Source of the DNA: Streptomyces sp. H27-H5
GTDB taxonomy: Bacteria; Actinomycetota; Actinomycetes; Streptomycetales; Streptomycetaceae
Direction of reading: 5' to 3'
Assembly: GCF_026627505.1 (NCBI RefSeq)
Contig: NZ_JAPNLK010000039.1
Span: forward strand, 17,148 to 81,147
Length of the DNA: 64,000 nt
In this document: piece after piece, positions 35,886-44,073 of the stretch
How positions within the stretch are numbered: the stretch's first letter is position 1
Layout: the number at the start of each line of letters is the position of its first letter
The notes under the pieces: model-generated
Told to the model about the DNA's origin: nothing
Database searches by the model: none
The model's input: only the letters and a program-made list of their open reading frames with translations
Translations under genes and position numbers: made by a program

Positions 35886-36074
35886 ATGGACCGAGCCACC
35901 CCCGGCCCCGGCTTCGCACTCGACGACCTCGACCTCGACCTCGGCGACCTCACCGTGACCTCCATGCGGGACACGGTGGCACTGCCCGAGGGCGGGGCCT
36001 CCTGGGGCTCCTGCTCCTGCCAGGGCTCCTCGTCCTGCGCCCAGCCGGAGCGGCCCGAGGTCCCGACGCTGTAG
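35886..36074 (+). CDS. lazA: Lactazole-type thiopeptide precursor peptide 2
   Basis: A 62-residue second precursor. From Phe10 to Pro54 it differs from precursor 1 by one residue (Gln13 to Asp), although 11 of the 45 codons carry synonymous changes. The core is identical (SWGSCSCQGSSSCAQP) and the tail is ERPEVPTL. The N-terminal 9 residues are unrelated. ATG at 35886 follows GGAGGAG. It is the copy nearest to the modification genes, from which a strong hairpin separates it. Confidence 0.95.
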   Translation: MDRATPGPGFALDDLDLDLGDLTVTSMRDTVALPEGGASWGSCSCQGSSSCAQPERPEVPTL

Positions 36075-36107
36075 CCGTTCCACACGCACACCCGCACACG
36101 TCGTGAC

Positions 36108-36149
36108 GCCTCCCGCCGTACGCCGCGCACACCGCGTACGGCGGGAGGC
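36108..36149 (+). terminator. Partial terminator between precursors and modification genes
   Basis: A perfect 16-bp stem, GCCTCCCGCCGTACGC at 36108-36123 with its complement at 36134-36149 and a 10-nt loop, 34 nt after the second precursor stop and 33 nt before lazB. Such hairpins in RiPP clusters allow more precursor than enzyme transcript. Confidence 0.75.
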
Positions 36150-36182
36150 CCGCGCGTCATCACCGACAGGAGGGGAACCGTC

Positions 36183-38885
36183 ATGTCGCAGCCGCGCCGG
36201 CCGGCCGCCGACACGGACACCGGCGCCGGCGGCTACCGGGTGCGCTCCGCGCCCTACGCGCTGGTCCGCGCCACCGTGCTCGCGCACCCGGCCCAGCAGC
36301 CGCCCGCCGCACGGTTCCGTGCCCTGCTCGCCCGCCTGCACCTGCTCGACACGCGGTTGCTGCGGATCACCGCGCCGCTCTGCGACGCCCTGTACGACAG
36401 CCGGGACGGTCATCCGGCGGAGTTCCACCACGGCGTCGTCCTCCCGCTGCGCCGGGCCCTGCACAACGGTCGCGAGCCCCGGCCCGCCCTGCTGGAACGC
36501 CTCGGCGACCTGCCGGACCGGGTCCCCCCGCTCGCGTCCTGGCTCGCGCTGCGCTCCCGACGGAGCGCCGTCCTCGCCGAGTTGGACGACGCCGCCGAGC
36601 GGGCGCTGGCCGGCGAGCGCGCGGCCCTGGCCGCCCTGTGCCGCGAACCGGCCCTCGGCAAGGCCGTGGCCCTCACCAGCGCCGATCTGCTCCGGGCCGT
36701 GGAACGGGCCGCCACCGGCGTGCTCGACCGCAGGGCGCGCAAGGAGGAACCCACCGTGCTGCGGTACGCCCTGCGGGCCAGTACGAAGACCAGCCCGCTG
36801 TCCTGGTTCACCGCCGTCGGCTGGGGCGTGTCGTCAAGCTCCGCACAGGACCGGCCCGCCGCCGCGTGGGGAGCCGCACCGCTCTTCACGGACCCCCTGC
36901 ACCCGGTCGTGAAGGTCAACCGCACCCTGACGACGGCCCTGACCCTCGCCCTGCTGACCGCACCGCACCGGCGGGCGGCCCTCCCCCACCGGATCACCAG
37001 CAGCGCCCGGGTCAAGGGCGGCCGGGCCGCGTTCTCCCGGGACCGGACCTCCTTCGCCGGCGGCCGTTACCTGGTGGCCGACGAGGACGAGGTCGAACTG
37101 CCCTACGGCGGCCCCCTGGACCTGGTCACCGAGCACGCCGAGACCCCGGTGCCCCTGGCCGGATTGACGGAACTGCTGGCCGGCGCCCTGAAGGGAGCGG
37201 GCGACGACGGCCCCGCCGCCGCCTCGGCCTTCCTCGACCGCCTGGGGCAGGCCGGGCTGCTGGTGCCGGGCGACCCGGTGGCGCCGCAGGACGGCGACCC
37301 GCTGGAGGGCCTCTCGGCGTGGCTCCGCACGCTCGGCGCGACCCACCCCGAGGACGCGGCCCGCGCCGACCTCGTCGACGAACTCGCCCGGGTCACGGCC
37401 GCCTTCGCGGCGGCCCCCGCCACCGAACGGCCCGCCCTGCTCACCGACCTGTCCCGGGACTGGCAGGCGACCCTGGCCGACGCGGGACGTCCCGTACCGC
37501 CGGTGTCCGCGCCCCTGAACGTGCTGTCCGAGGACGTCGTCGCCCCCCACCCGCTGCCCGTCGACGGCTTCCTCGACGCCGCCGACCACGAGGCGCTCGG
37601 CGAGGTCACCGCGCTCGCCGAGTCGTTCGACCTCGGGCACCTGCTCCGCCGGATCGTCCGCGACCGCTTCGTCGCGCGGTACGGAGCCGGCGGCACCTGC
37701 CGCCACCCGTGGGAGTTCGGGGCCGAGGTCGCCGACGCCTGGGAGGAGGCCGGGCGGCTCGCGGCGCTCGCCCCCGGGGACCGGGCCGCGTTCCCCACCG
37801 GGGCCGGTGCGCTCGCCGATCTTCGCGCGGAGGTCGTCCGGACGGTCGCGGGCCCCCCGCAGGGCGCCCCGGCCGACGACGACACGGTCGTGCTGCCCCG
37901 GGACCTCATCGCCGGTCTCGGCGGGCGACTGCCCGACTGGAGCGTCGAACGCCCGCTCGGTTACGCGTACTTCCTCCAGCGGGAGCCGGGCCGGCGGGCG
38001 GCCGGGACCGGACCGGTCCCGCTGTGCGTGAACCACGTGTACGGCGGGTGGGGCCGGTTCACCAGCCGGTTCCTGGACGCCCTCGATCCGCGCGCCGGCG
38101 TCGAGGTGTCCCGGCAGATCCGCCGCGGGTTGGGCCCCGGTGCCCGCGCCGCGCAGGTCCGACCCGTCGGCGGCTTCAACGCCAACCTGCACCCGCTGCT
38201 CGTCCCGGACGAGATCGGCCCCGACCGCGACCGGGCCTCGATCGGCGAGGGCGACCTGGACCTCGTCCACGACGAGGCGACCGACCAGGTGCGCCTGCGG
38301 CTGCGGAGCACCGGGGAACACCTCGACGTGCTGTACCCGGGATTCCTCGCGCCCGTGTTGCTGCCGCGCCGCATCGGGGCCCACCTGGCCGACCATCCCG
38401 AGGGCGCCGTCGACTTCGGGGCGCTCGTGCCCCGCCGCGCCGTCACCGCGCCGGGCGGGCTCGTGACGCGCACCCCCCGGCTGCTCCACCGCCACGTGGT
38501 GCTCCGCCGGCGCCGCTGGCTGCTGCCTCCCGACGTGGTCCGCGCCCTGCGCGCCGACCTCGGCTCCGAGCCGGTGCCGGCCACGGCCGCGGTCCGCTGG
38601 CGCGCCCTGCTGGACCTGCCCGAGCAGCTCTTCCTGCACCCGGTCGGCGGCCCCGCCACCGGGCAGGCCACCGCCGACTTCCTGAACCGGCTGAACCGCC
38701 CCAAGCCGCACCTGGTGGACCTCGGCAACGCGCTGCACCTGCGGTGCCTGGCCAAGTGGCTGTCCCGGCACACCGAAGGCGGCGCGGTCCTGGAGGAGGC
38801 GCTCCCCGCGCCCGGCGGCCTGGACACCCCGACGCACGCGGTCGAGCTCGTACTTGAGGTCAACCGGCCCGGGCGGCGGCGATGA
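36183..38885 (+). CDS. lazB: tRNA-Glu-dependent lantibiotic-type dehydratase (glutamylation subunit)
   Basis: A 900-residue LanB N-terminal-type dehydratase (glutamylation domain). It shows KEEPTVLRYALRASTKTSPLSWF near residue 185-207 and FLQREPGRR, CVNHVYGGWGRFTSRFL in the middle, as in thiopeptide LanB subunits. It transfers glutamate from Glu-tRNA to Ser/Thr side chains of the azole-bearing core; the elimination domain is in the later gene. ATG at 36183 follows GGAGGGG. It overlaps lazC by 4 nt. It should act on the core serines of the two precursors. Confidence 0.93.
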   Translation: MSQPRRPAADTDTGAGGYRVRSAPYALVRATVLAHPAQQPPAARFRALLARLHLLDTRLLRITAPLCDALYDSRDGHPAEFHHGVVLPLRRALHNGREPRPALLERLGDLPDRVPPLASWLALRSRRSAVLAELDDAAERALAGERAALAALCREPALGKAVALTSADLLRAVERAATGVLDRRARKEEPTVLRYALRASTKTSPLSWFTAVGWGVSSSSAQDRPAAAWGAAPLFTDPLHPVVKVNRTLTTALTLALLTAPHRRAALPHRITSSARVKGGRAAFSRDRTSFAGGRYLVADEDEVELPYGGPLDLVTEHAETPVPLAGLTELLAGALKGAGDDGPAAASAFLDRLGQAGLLVPGDPVAPQDGDPLEGLSAWLRTLGATHPEDAARADLVDELARVTAAFAAAPATERPALLTDLSRDWQATLADAGRPVPPVSAPLNVLSEDVVAPHPLPVDGFLDAADHEALGEVTALAESFDLGHLLRRIVRDRFVARYGAGGTCRHPWEFGAEVADAWEEAGRLAALAPGDRAAFPTGAGALADLRAEVVRTVAGPPQGAPADDDTVVLPRDLIAGLGGRLPDWSVERPLGYAYFLQREPGRRAAGTGPVPLCVNHVYGGWGRFTSRFLDALDPRAGVEVSRQIRRGLGPGARAAQVRPVGGFNANLHPLLVPDEIGPDRDRASIGEGDLDLVHDEATDQVRLRLRSTGEHLDVLYPGFLAPVLLPRRIGAHLADHPEGAVDFGALVPRRAVTAPGGLVTRTPRLLHRHVVLRRRRWLLPPDVVRALRADLGSEPVPATAAVRWRALLDLPEQLFLHPVGGPATGQATADFLNRLNRPKPHLVDLGNALHLRCLAKWLSRHTEGGAVLEEALPAPGGLDTPTHAVELVLEVNRPGRRR

Positions 38886-40114
38886 ACCGGGACACGACGG
38901 CGCGAGAGCGACGAACACCACGAGTGCCGGAAGAGAGCGTGCGAGCCCTGCGATCCATCGAGGACGACGCCCCGGGGGCCGGGGACGTCCGCGAGGCGCG
39001 GGACGTGGTCGTCTACCACCACCACCCCGTCAAGGCTCCCCTGCTGCGCGAGGTGGTGTTGCCGCTCGCCGAGGCCTTCGCGGCGGACGGGGGCGCCGCC
39101 CACGTGGAGCGGCACTGGTTGCACGGCCCGCACCTGAGGCTGCGCCTGGTGGGCCCGCGCGAACGGGTCGAGGCCGCCGCCGGGTCCGCCGCGACCGACG
39201 TCCGCGCGTGGCTCCGGGTCCACCCCTCGCACGGCGACCTCACCGAGGCCGAGTTGCTGGAGCGGGCCGAGGAAGCCGGCCGCGCCGAACTCGTCGCCGG
39301 TCCCTACGGGCCGATCGTCGCGGACAACACCGTCCGGGTCGAGACCGTCGACCGCACCGCCTTGCGCGGCCTCCTCGGCGACGACGGCGCCGACCTGCGC
39401 GACGAGCTGCTGCGCGCCGGCCTGGACCCGTTGCGCGCCGGCGCCGCCTTCCTCGGCGAGCACGGCGACTCCGCGCAGGCCCGGGTCCAGCTCGCGGTGG
39501 TCGCGCTCGCCGCACACGCCGGCGCCCACCCCGGCGGGCTGGCGGGCGGTCACTACTCGTACGTGTCCCACCTGGAGGACTTCCTCTTCCACGAGGATCC
39601 GGACGGACGGGTGCGGGACCGGTTCGAGCGCCACGCGGAGCGCGTGGACGACGCGGTGACCGCTCTCGTCGGGCGGATCTCCGGCGGCGGCGCGCAGGGG
39701 TGGGAGCGGGCCTGGTCCGCGTACTCGGCGGGCGCCTGGGAGCGGGTCCGCAGCCGGTACGAGGCGGGCGCGGACCTGCACGGTTCCCCGGACGCGTACC
39801 GGGCGCGGGCCGCGGCCACCGGGGACTCCGGGACGGCGCGGCGCTGGAACCACGAGGAACGCACCGGTTACAGCGCCTTCCACGCACTGCTGCGCCGCTC
39901 CGACCCCGAGGGGACGATGTGGAGCCGCCCCGACTACCTGATCCACCGTGCCTCCACGAACGCCCTCTACCGGCTCCTGGCCATCTGTGACGTCCGTCCG
40001 CTGGAGCGGTACCTGGCGGCGCACCTGGTGATCCGTACGGTGCCCGGTCTGACCGGCTGCGACTGGCGTACGGAGATCGGCGCGGCCGTCGACGCGGTGG
40101 AGGGCGCCTCGTGA
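38882..40114 (+). CDS. lazC: Pyridine synthase ([4+2] cyclase), LanB C-terminal-like
   Basis: A 410-residue protein of the thiopeptide-type LanB-C/TbtD group that forms the central pyridine and releases the leader. Family features are VVYHHHPVKAPLLREVVLP near residue 45, HWLHGPHLRLRL near 78, and YSYVSHLEDFLFHEDPDG in the centre. The role follows from lactazole biochemistry of the homologue: dehydroalanines at core positions 1 and 12 are joined. It overlaps lazB and lazD by 4 nt each. Confidence 0.9.
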   Translation: MNRDTTARERRTPRVPEESVRALRSIEDDAPGAGDVREARDVVVYHHHPVKAPLLREVVLPLAEAFAADGGAAHVERHWLHGPHLRLRLVGPRERVEAAAGSAATDVRAWLRVHPSHGDLTEAELLERAEEAGRAELVAGPYGPIVADNTVRVETVDRTALRGLLGDDGADLRDELLRAGLDPLRAGAAFLGEHGDSAQARVQLAVVALAAHAGAHPGGLAGGHYSYVSHLEDFLFHEDPDGRVRDRFERHAERVDDAVTALVGRISGGGAQGWERAWSAYSAGAWERVRSRYEAGADLHGSPDAYRARAAATGDSGTARRWNHEERTGYSAFHALLRRSDPEGTMWSRPDYLIHRASTNALYRLLAICDVRPLERYLAAHLVIRTVPGLTGCDWRTEIGAAVDAVEGAS

Positions 40115-42075
40115 GCGCCGAACACCCCGCCGTGCCGGGCGCCGGCCCGAGCCCACGGACTGACGCACGTCCGGGCATCGGCCCGGGCCCGGGTGCCGAC
40201 GCGCGTCCGGACGAGGACGCGGGCACGGGTCCGGGCCCGGGCGAAGGCACAGGCACGGACACGGGCTCCCGAGCCGTGCGGCGGTTGCGCCCCGGGGTGG
40301 CCGTGACGCCGTTGCGCGTCGGCCTGCACCTGCGCGGGCGGCGCGGGAGCGTCACCCTGGAGGGCAGCAAGGCGCTGCCGACCCTGTGGCGCATGATCGA
40401 GGGGCCCCTGCGCGACGGGGGGTTCGAGGAGTTCCTGGACGGCCTGGAGCCGGGCTCGGCGCTGCGCGGGGCCATGGACACGCTCGTCGGGCAACTGGAG
40501 GCGCACGGCCTGCTCGTGGCGGGCCCGACGCCACACCCGACCACCGCGCGGAGCACCGCGACCGGTCCGGTCGGGGAGTGGCTCGGCGTGACGGCCGAGC
40601 GGCCCGACACCGCGCGGGGGGCGCTCCTCGGGACCCGCGCCGAGGTGGTGTCCGGCGCTCCCGACGGCCCGCTGGCCAGGGCGGCCGGGCGGGCGCTGGC
40701 GGCGGGCGGGCTGCCCGTCGCGTACACCGTCGATCCGGATCTGCCCGGGGACCGGGTCCTCCTGTACGCCCGGGGGGCGGGGCCCGTCCGGGGCGTGGCG
40801 GTCGGCCGGCGCGGCGGGAGCGGCTACGCCACCGCGCTCGGCAGTCCCGCCCAGATCCGGTCCGAGGCCGAGGCCCTGGAGGCCCGACTCGACCACCCCG
40901 GCCTGCCGGGAGTGCCCGCCACGTCCACCACGCCCATCGCGCCCGCGCCGGTCGAAGTGCCCGCCGTGCCCGCCGCGTTCTTCCCGCTGCTCGCGGGCGC
41001 CGCGGCGCACCGGCTGCTGTGCGGGGCCGCCGGGCTGCCGGACCCTGCGGGCGAGGGCGAGGACGACCGGCTGTTGCCCGGGCTGCCGGCGGTGCTGCTC
41101 GCGGACGCCCGGCCGCCGCGGGCCGACTACCGCAGCTGGCTCGGGCCCGACCGCGTCGACGCGGATCGGCGGGTGCTCCTGCCTGCGGCCGCCACCCTCG
41201 GCGAGGCGCTGCGGCGGTTGGCGGCCCTCGCCGACGAACGGTGCGGGATGCTGCCCGAGCCGCTCCCGGGGGACCTGCGCCAGTTGCCCGTGCCGCTCGC
41301 CCGCTGCGTCCTGCGTCGGGCGGGCAGCCCTGACGGCGTCCTGGTCGGCGGTGCGCCCCGGCTGGACCTGGCGCGCCTGGACCTGTTCTGTCGGGCCGCC
41401 GAACTCCTTCTCGGGGGCGACGGCTTCACCGTCGGGGCGAACCCCGGGCACGCCCGGGGCCGGGCCCTGCGCGCGGTCGCCGCCGGCCTGCCGGAGCCGG
41501 CGGGCGGGCCGCATGCCGTGCCCGCCGACCGGTGGTCCGGGCACCCCCAGGTGCGCCACTGGTGGACCACGCTGACCGACCGGCTCGCCGTCCCCGCGCG
41601 CCTGGAGGTGGTCCGGGTGGCTCCGGGCGAGGAGGTGTACCGCGCCGTCGTCCGCCCGACCGGGCACCGTGAGCCCTCGTGGGGCCCGTCGCGTGAACTC
41701 CCCCGGCTCGGTGACGCCGTGGAGGGGACGCCGGGCGACGCGGCCGGCTTCGCCGCGCTCGCGGCCGTCGCCCGCGTCTCGGCCTCCGATCCCGACTCCG
41801 CCCGCGACTCCGGGTTCGCCTCGGGCTCGGGTGGCGCGGTCGCACCGCTGGCCGCCGCCGGGGTGCGGACGGCCGGCTGGGAGGACTCGGGGTGGACCGG
41901 CCGCTGGTTGGCGGAACTGGCCGGGCGCGAGGACGCGTTCCAGGACGCGCTGCGCCGGGTGACGGGCGCGGACCCGGCCCCGGGCCCGCCCGTCGCCGGG
42001 CCCGCCGGCGAACCCGGGGCGCTGCTGCGGGCGTTCGGGTTCACCGTCCTGCACACCCCCCGGGAGACACCATGA
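40111..42075 (+). CDS. lazD: Azoline-forming cyclodehydratase partner with leader-binding domain
   Basis: A 654-residue protein in the position of LazD. It begins with a low-complexity PGP/Gly-Pro tail (residues 1-50), then RLRPGVAVTPLRVGLHLRGR, which starts the RRE/E1-like segment that binds the leader, followed by the domain with Ala/Gly-rich core that supports the YcaO enzyme. GTG at 40111 overlaps the lazC stop by 4 nt. With the YcaO partner it forms azolines from Cys (and one Ser). The assignment is by position and size as much as by motifs. Confidence 0.85.
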   Translation: MSAEHPAVPGAGPSPRTDARPGIGPGPGADARPDEDAGTGPGPGEGTGTDTGSRAVRRLRPGVAVTPLRVGLHLRGRRGSVTLEGSKALPTLWRMIEGPLRDGGFEEFLDGLEPGSALRGAMDTLVGQLEAHGLLVAGPTPHPTTARSTATGPVGEWLGVTAERPDTARGALLGTRAEVVSGAPDGPLARAAGRALAAGGLPVAYTVDPDLPGDRVLLYARGAGPVRGVAVGRRGGSGYATALGSPAQIRSEAEALEARLDHPGLPGVPATSTTPIAPAPVEVPAVPAAFFPLLAGAAAHRLLCGAAGLPDPAGEGEDDRLLPGLPAVLLADARPPRADYRSWLGPDRVDADRRVLLPAAATLGEALRRLAALADERCGMLPEPLPGDLRQLPVPLARCVLRRAGSPDGVLVGGAPRLDLARLDLFCRAAELLLGGDGFTVGANPGHARGRALRAVAAGLPEPAGGPHAVPADRWSGHPQVRHWWTTLTDRLAVPARLEVVRVAPGEEVYRAVVRPTGHREPSWGPSRELPRLGDAVEGTPGDAAGFAALAAVARVSASDPDSARDSGFASGSGGAVAPLAAAGVRTAGWEDSGWTGRWLAELAGREDAFQDALRRVTGADPAPGPPVAGPAGEPGALLRAFGFTVLHTPRETP

Positions 42076-44036
42076 CCTCGGCGACCTCGACCACGAGCGC
42101 GGCCCCGGCCGGTCCGCTCGGGGCGCTGCCGGTGCCCGTGCTCGACGCCGGTTCCGCGACGGCGGCCGTGTCCGGCGCGGCCGTGGTCCTGTTGCCGCGG
42201 TGGACGCTCGGCCTCGCCGAGGAACTCAGCCGGCACGCGCTCGACCACCCCGTGGAGTTCGTACCGGTGCGCTTCGACGGGGCGCTGGCGGTGGTCGGGC
42301 CGGTGCTGCGGCCGGGCGCGGCGGCCTGCCTGTGCTGCGCCGAGTACCAGCGGCTGGCCACGGCGGGCGGCCGCGTGCCGTGGCGGAGCCCGACCCTGGA
42401 GCTGGCCGGCGTGCCCTCGCCGGCCCTGTCGGAGTCGCTGGGCGCCCTCGCGCTGGAGCTGCTGGAGCCGGCCGCCCCCGAAGGGACCGGACCCGGTGCG
42501 GAGTCGGGGACGGAACCGGGTGCCGGGTCGGCCGTCGTGTACGTCGTGCACCTCGGGCGCGGCACCTGGTCCACGCACCGGGTCCGCCCCGTCGGCGGCT
42601 GCGCGGTGTGTCACCCGCTGCCCGCGGACTCCGCGTCCGACGTCGCCCCGCTGCCGTCGGCCCCCCGGCCGCTCCCCGATCCGTACGTGCTGCGCGCGCC
42701 CAACCCGCTGACCGCGCCGGTGCGGCTGCGCGAGGCCCTGTACGACGAGCGGTTCGGGCCGGTGCGCGCGCTGTTCCGGTCCGAGGACTCGGCGTTCTGC
42801 CTGACCAGCGCGTTCGTGACCGACGGTCGTCTCGTGGACGACGGCGGGTACGGCCGGGCCCGGGACTTCGGCGACAGCGAGCGGATCGCGCTGTTCGAGA
42901 GCGTGGAGCGGTACACGGGCATGCGGCCGACCGGCCGGCGCACGGGGCTGCGCGCCTCCTTCGCGGAGTTGGGGCCCGAACGGGCCGTGGACCCGGAGCG
43001 GCTCGGCCTGCCCGACCCCGCCCACCACGGCCACCCGTCGTCGCCGACCGTGCCCTACACCCCGAACCTGGTCATGGACTGGGTGCACGGCTGGTCGCTC
43101 ACCCGGCGGCGGCCGACGGCCGTCCCCGAGCACGTGGCGTACTGGGACGTTCCAGGCGCCGCCGACCGGCCCCGCGTGGTGTACGAGTCCTCGAACGGCT
43201 GCGGACTCGGCAACAGCCCCGAAGAGGCCGCGCTCTACGGGCTGTTCGAGGTGGCGGAGCGCGACGCGTTCCTGATGGCGTGGTACGCGGCGACGCCCCT
43301 GCGCCGGGTGCTGCCGCCGCCGGACGACCTGGACACCGCGCTGCTCGCGGACCGTGCGGCGCTGGCCGGCTACCGGCTCGTCCTCCTCGACGCGACGAAC
43401 GACTTCGACGTCCCGGCCGTCGTGGCGGTCTGCCGGTACGAGGGCTCCCACCCGGACGCGCCCCGGATGTTCCTGGCGGCCGGCGCCCACCACGACCCGC
43501 GGGCGGCGATCCGCTCCGCGGTGGCCGAGGTCGTCACCAACGTGCTGGACGCGGGGCACCGCGCCCTGGCCGAGGGCGGCCCGCGCGATCCGCGGCGGCT
43601 CCGGCCGATGCTGGACCGGCCGGACCTGGTGGTGTCCCTGGACGACCACGTCGGCGTGAACACCCTGCCCGAGGCCGGCCCGCGCCTGGAGTTCCTGTTC
43701 GCCGACACCCCCCGGCTGTCGGTCGAGGAGGCCTGGCCGGGGGCCCCGGAACCGGTGGGTGACCTCGCCGACCTGCTCGGGGCGAGCGTGGAGCGGCTGT
43801 CCCGGGCCGGCCTGGAGGTGATCACCGTCGACCAGTCCGAACGGGGGCTGCGCCGGCGGCTCGGACTGCACGCGGTGAAGGTCGTCGTCCCGGGCGCCCT
43901 GCCGATGACCTTCGGGCACGTCAACCACCGCACCCGGGGGCTTCCCCGGCTGCTGGAGGTGCCGTACCGACTGGGGCGCACGGAAAGGCCGTTGCGCCCG
44001 GAGGACCTCGCGGTCCACCCGCACCCCTTCCCCTGA
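42072..44036 (+). CDS. lazE: YcaO cyclodehydratase
   Basis: A 654-residue enzyme with an N-terminal E1-like part containing CLCCAEYQRL (Cys cluster) and a C-terminal YcaO domain. ATP/Mg motifs are GDSERIALFESVERYTG and the GCGLGNSPEEAALYGLFEV-AERDAF helix; the C-terminal PxPxP tail is HPHPFP. It phosphorylates the peptide amide oxygen to form thiazoline/oxazoline. ATG at 42072 overlaps the lazD stop by 4 nt. It probably modifies core Cys5, Cys7, Cys13 and one Ser. Confidence 0.92.
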   Translation: MTSATSTTSAAPAGPLGALPVPVLDAGSATAAVSGAAVVLLPRWTLGLAEELSRHALDHPVEFVPVRFDGALAVVGPVLRPGAAACLCCAEYQRLATAGGRVPWRSPTLELAGVPSPALSESLGALALELLEPAAPEGTGPGAESGTEPGAGSAVVYVVHLGRGTWSTHRVRPVGGCAVCHPLPADSASDVAPLPSAPRPLPDPYVLRAPNPLTAPVRLREALYDERFGPVRALFRSEDSAFCLTSAFVTDGRLVDDGGYGRARDFGDSERIALFESVERYTGMRPTGRRTGLRASFAELGPERAVDPERLGLPDPAHHGHPSSPTVPYTPNLVMDWVHGWSLTRRRPTAVPEHVAYWDVPGAADRPRVVYESSNGCGLGNSPEEAALYGLFEVAERDAFLMAWYAATPLRRVLPPPDDLDTALLADRAALAGYRLVLLDATNDFDVPAVVAVCRYEGSHPDAPRMFLAAGAHHDPRAAIRSAVAEVVTNVLDAGHRALAEGGPRDPRRLRPMLDRPDLVVSLDDHVGVNTLPEAGPRLEFLFADTPRLSVEEAWPGAPEPVGDLADLLGASVERLSRAGLEVITVDQSERGLRRRLGLHAVKVVVPGALPMTFGHVNHRTRGLPRLLEVPYRLGRTERPLRPEDLAVHPHPFP

Positions 44037-44073
44037 CCCCACGACGGGCACGGGCCCACGACGAGGACCGCTG

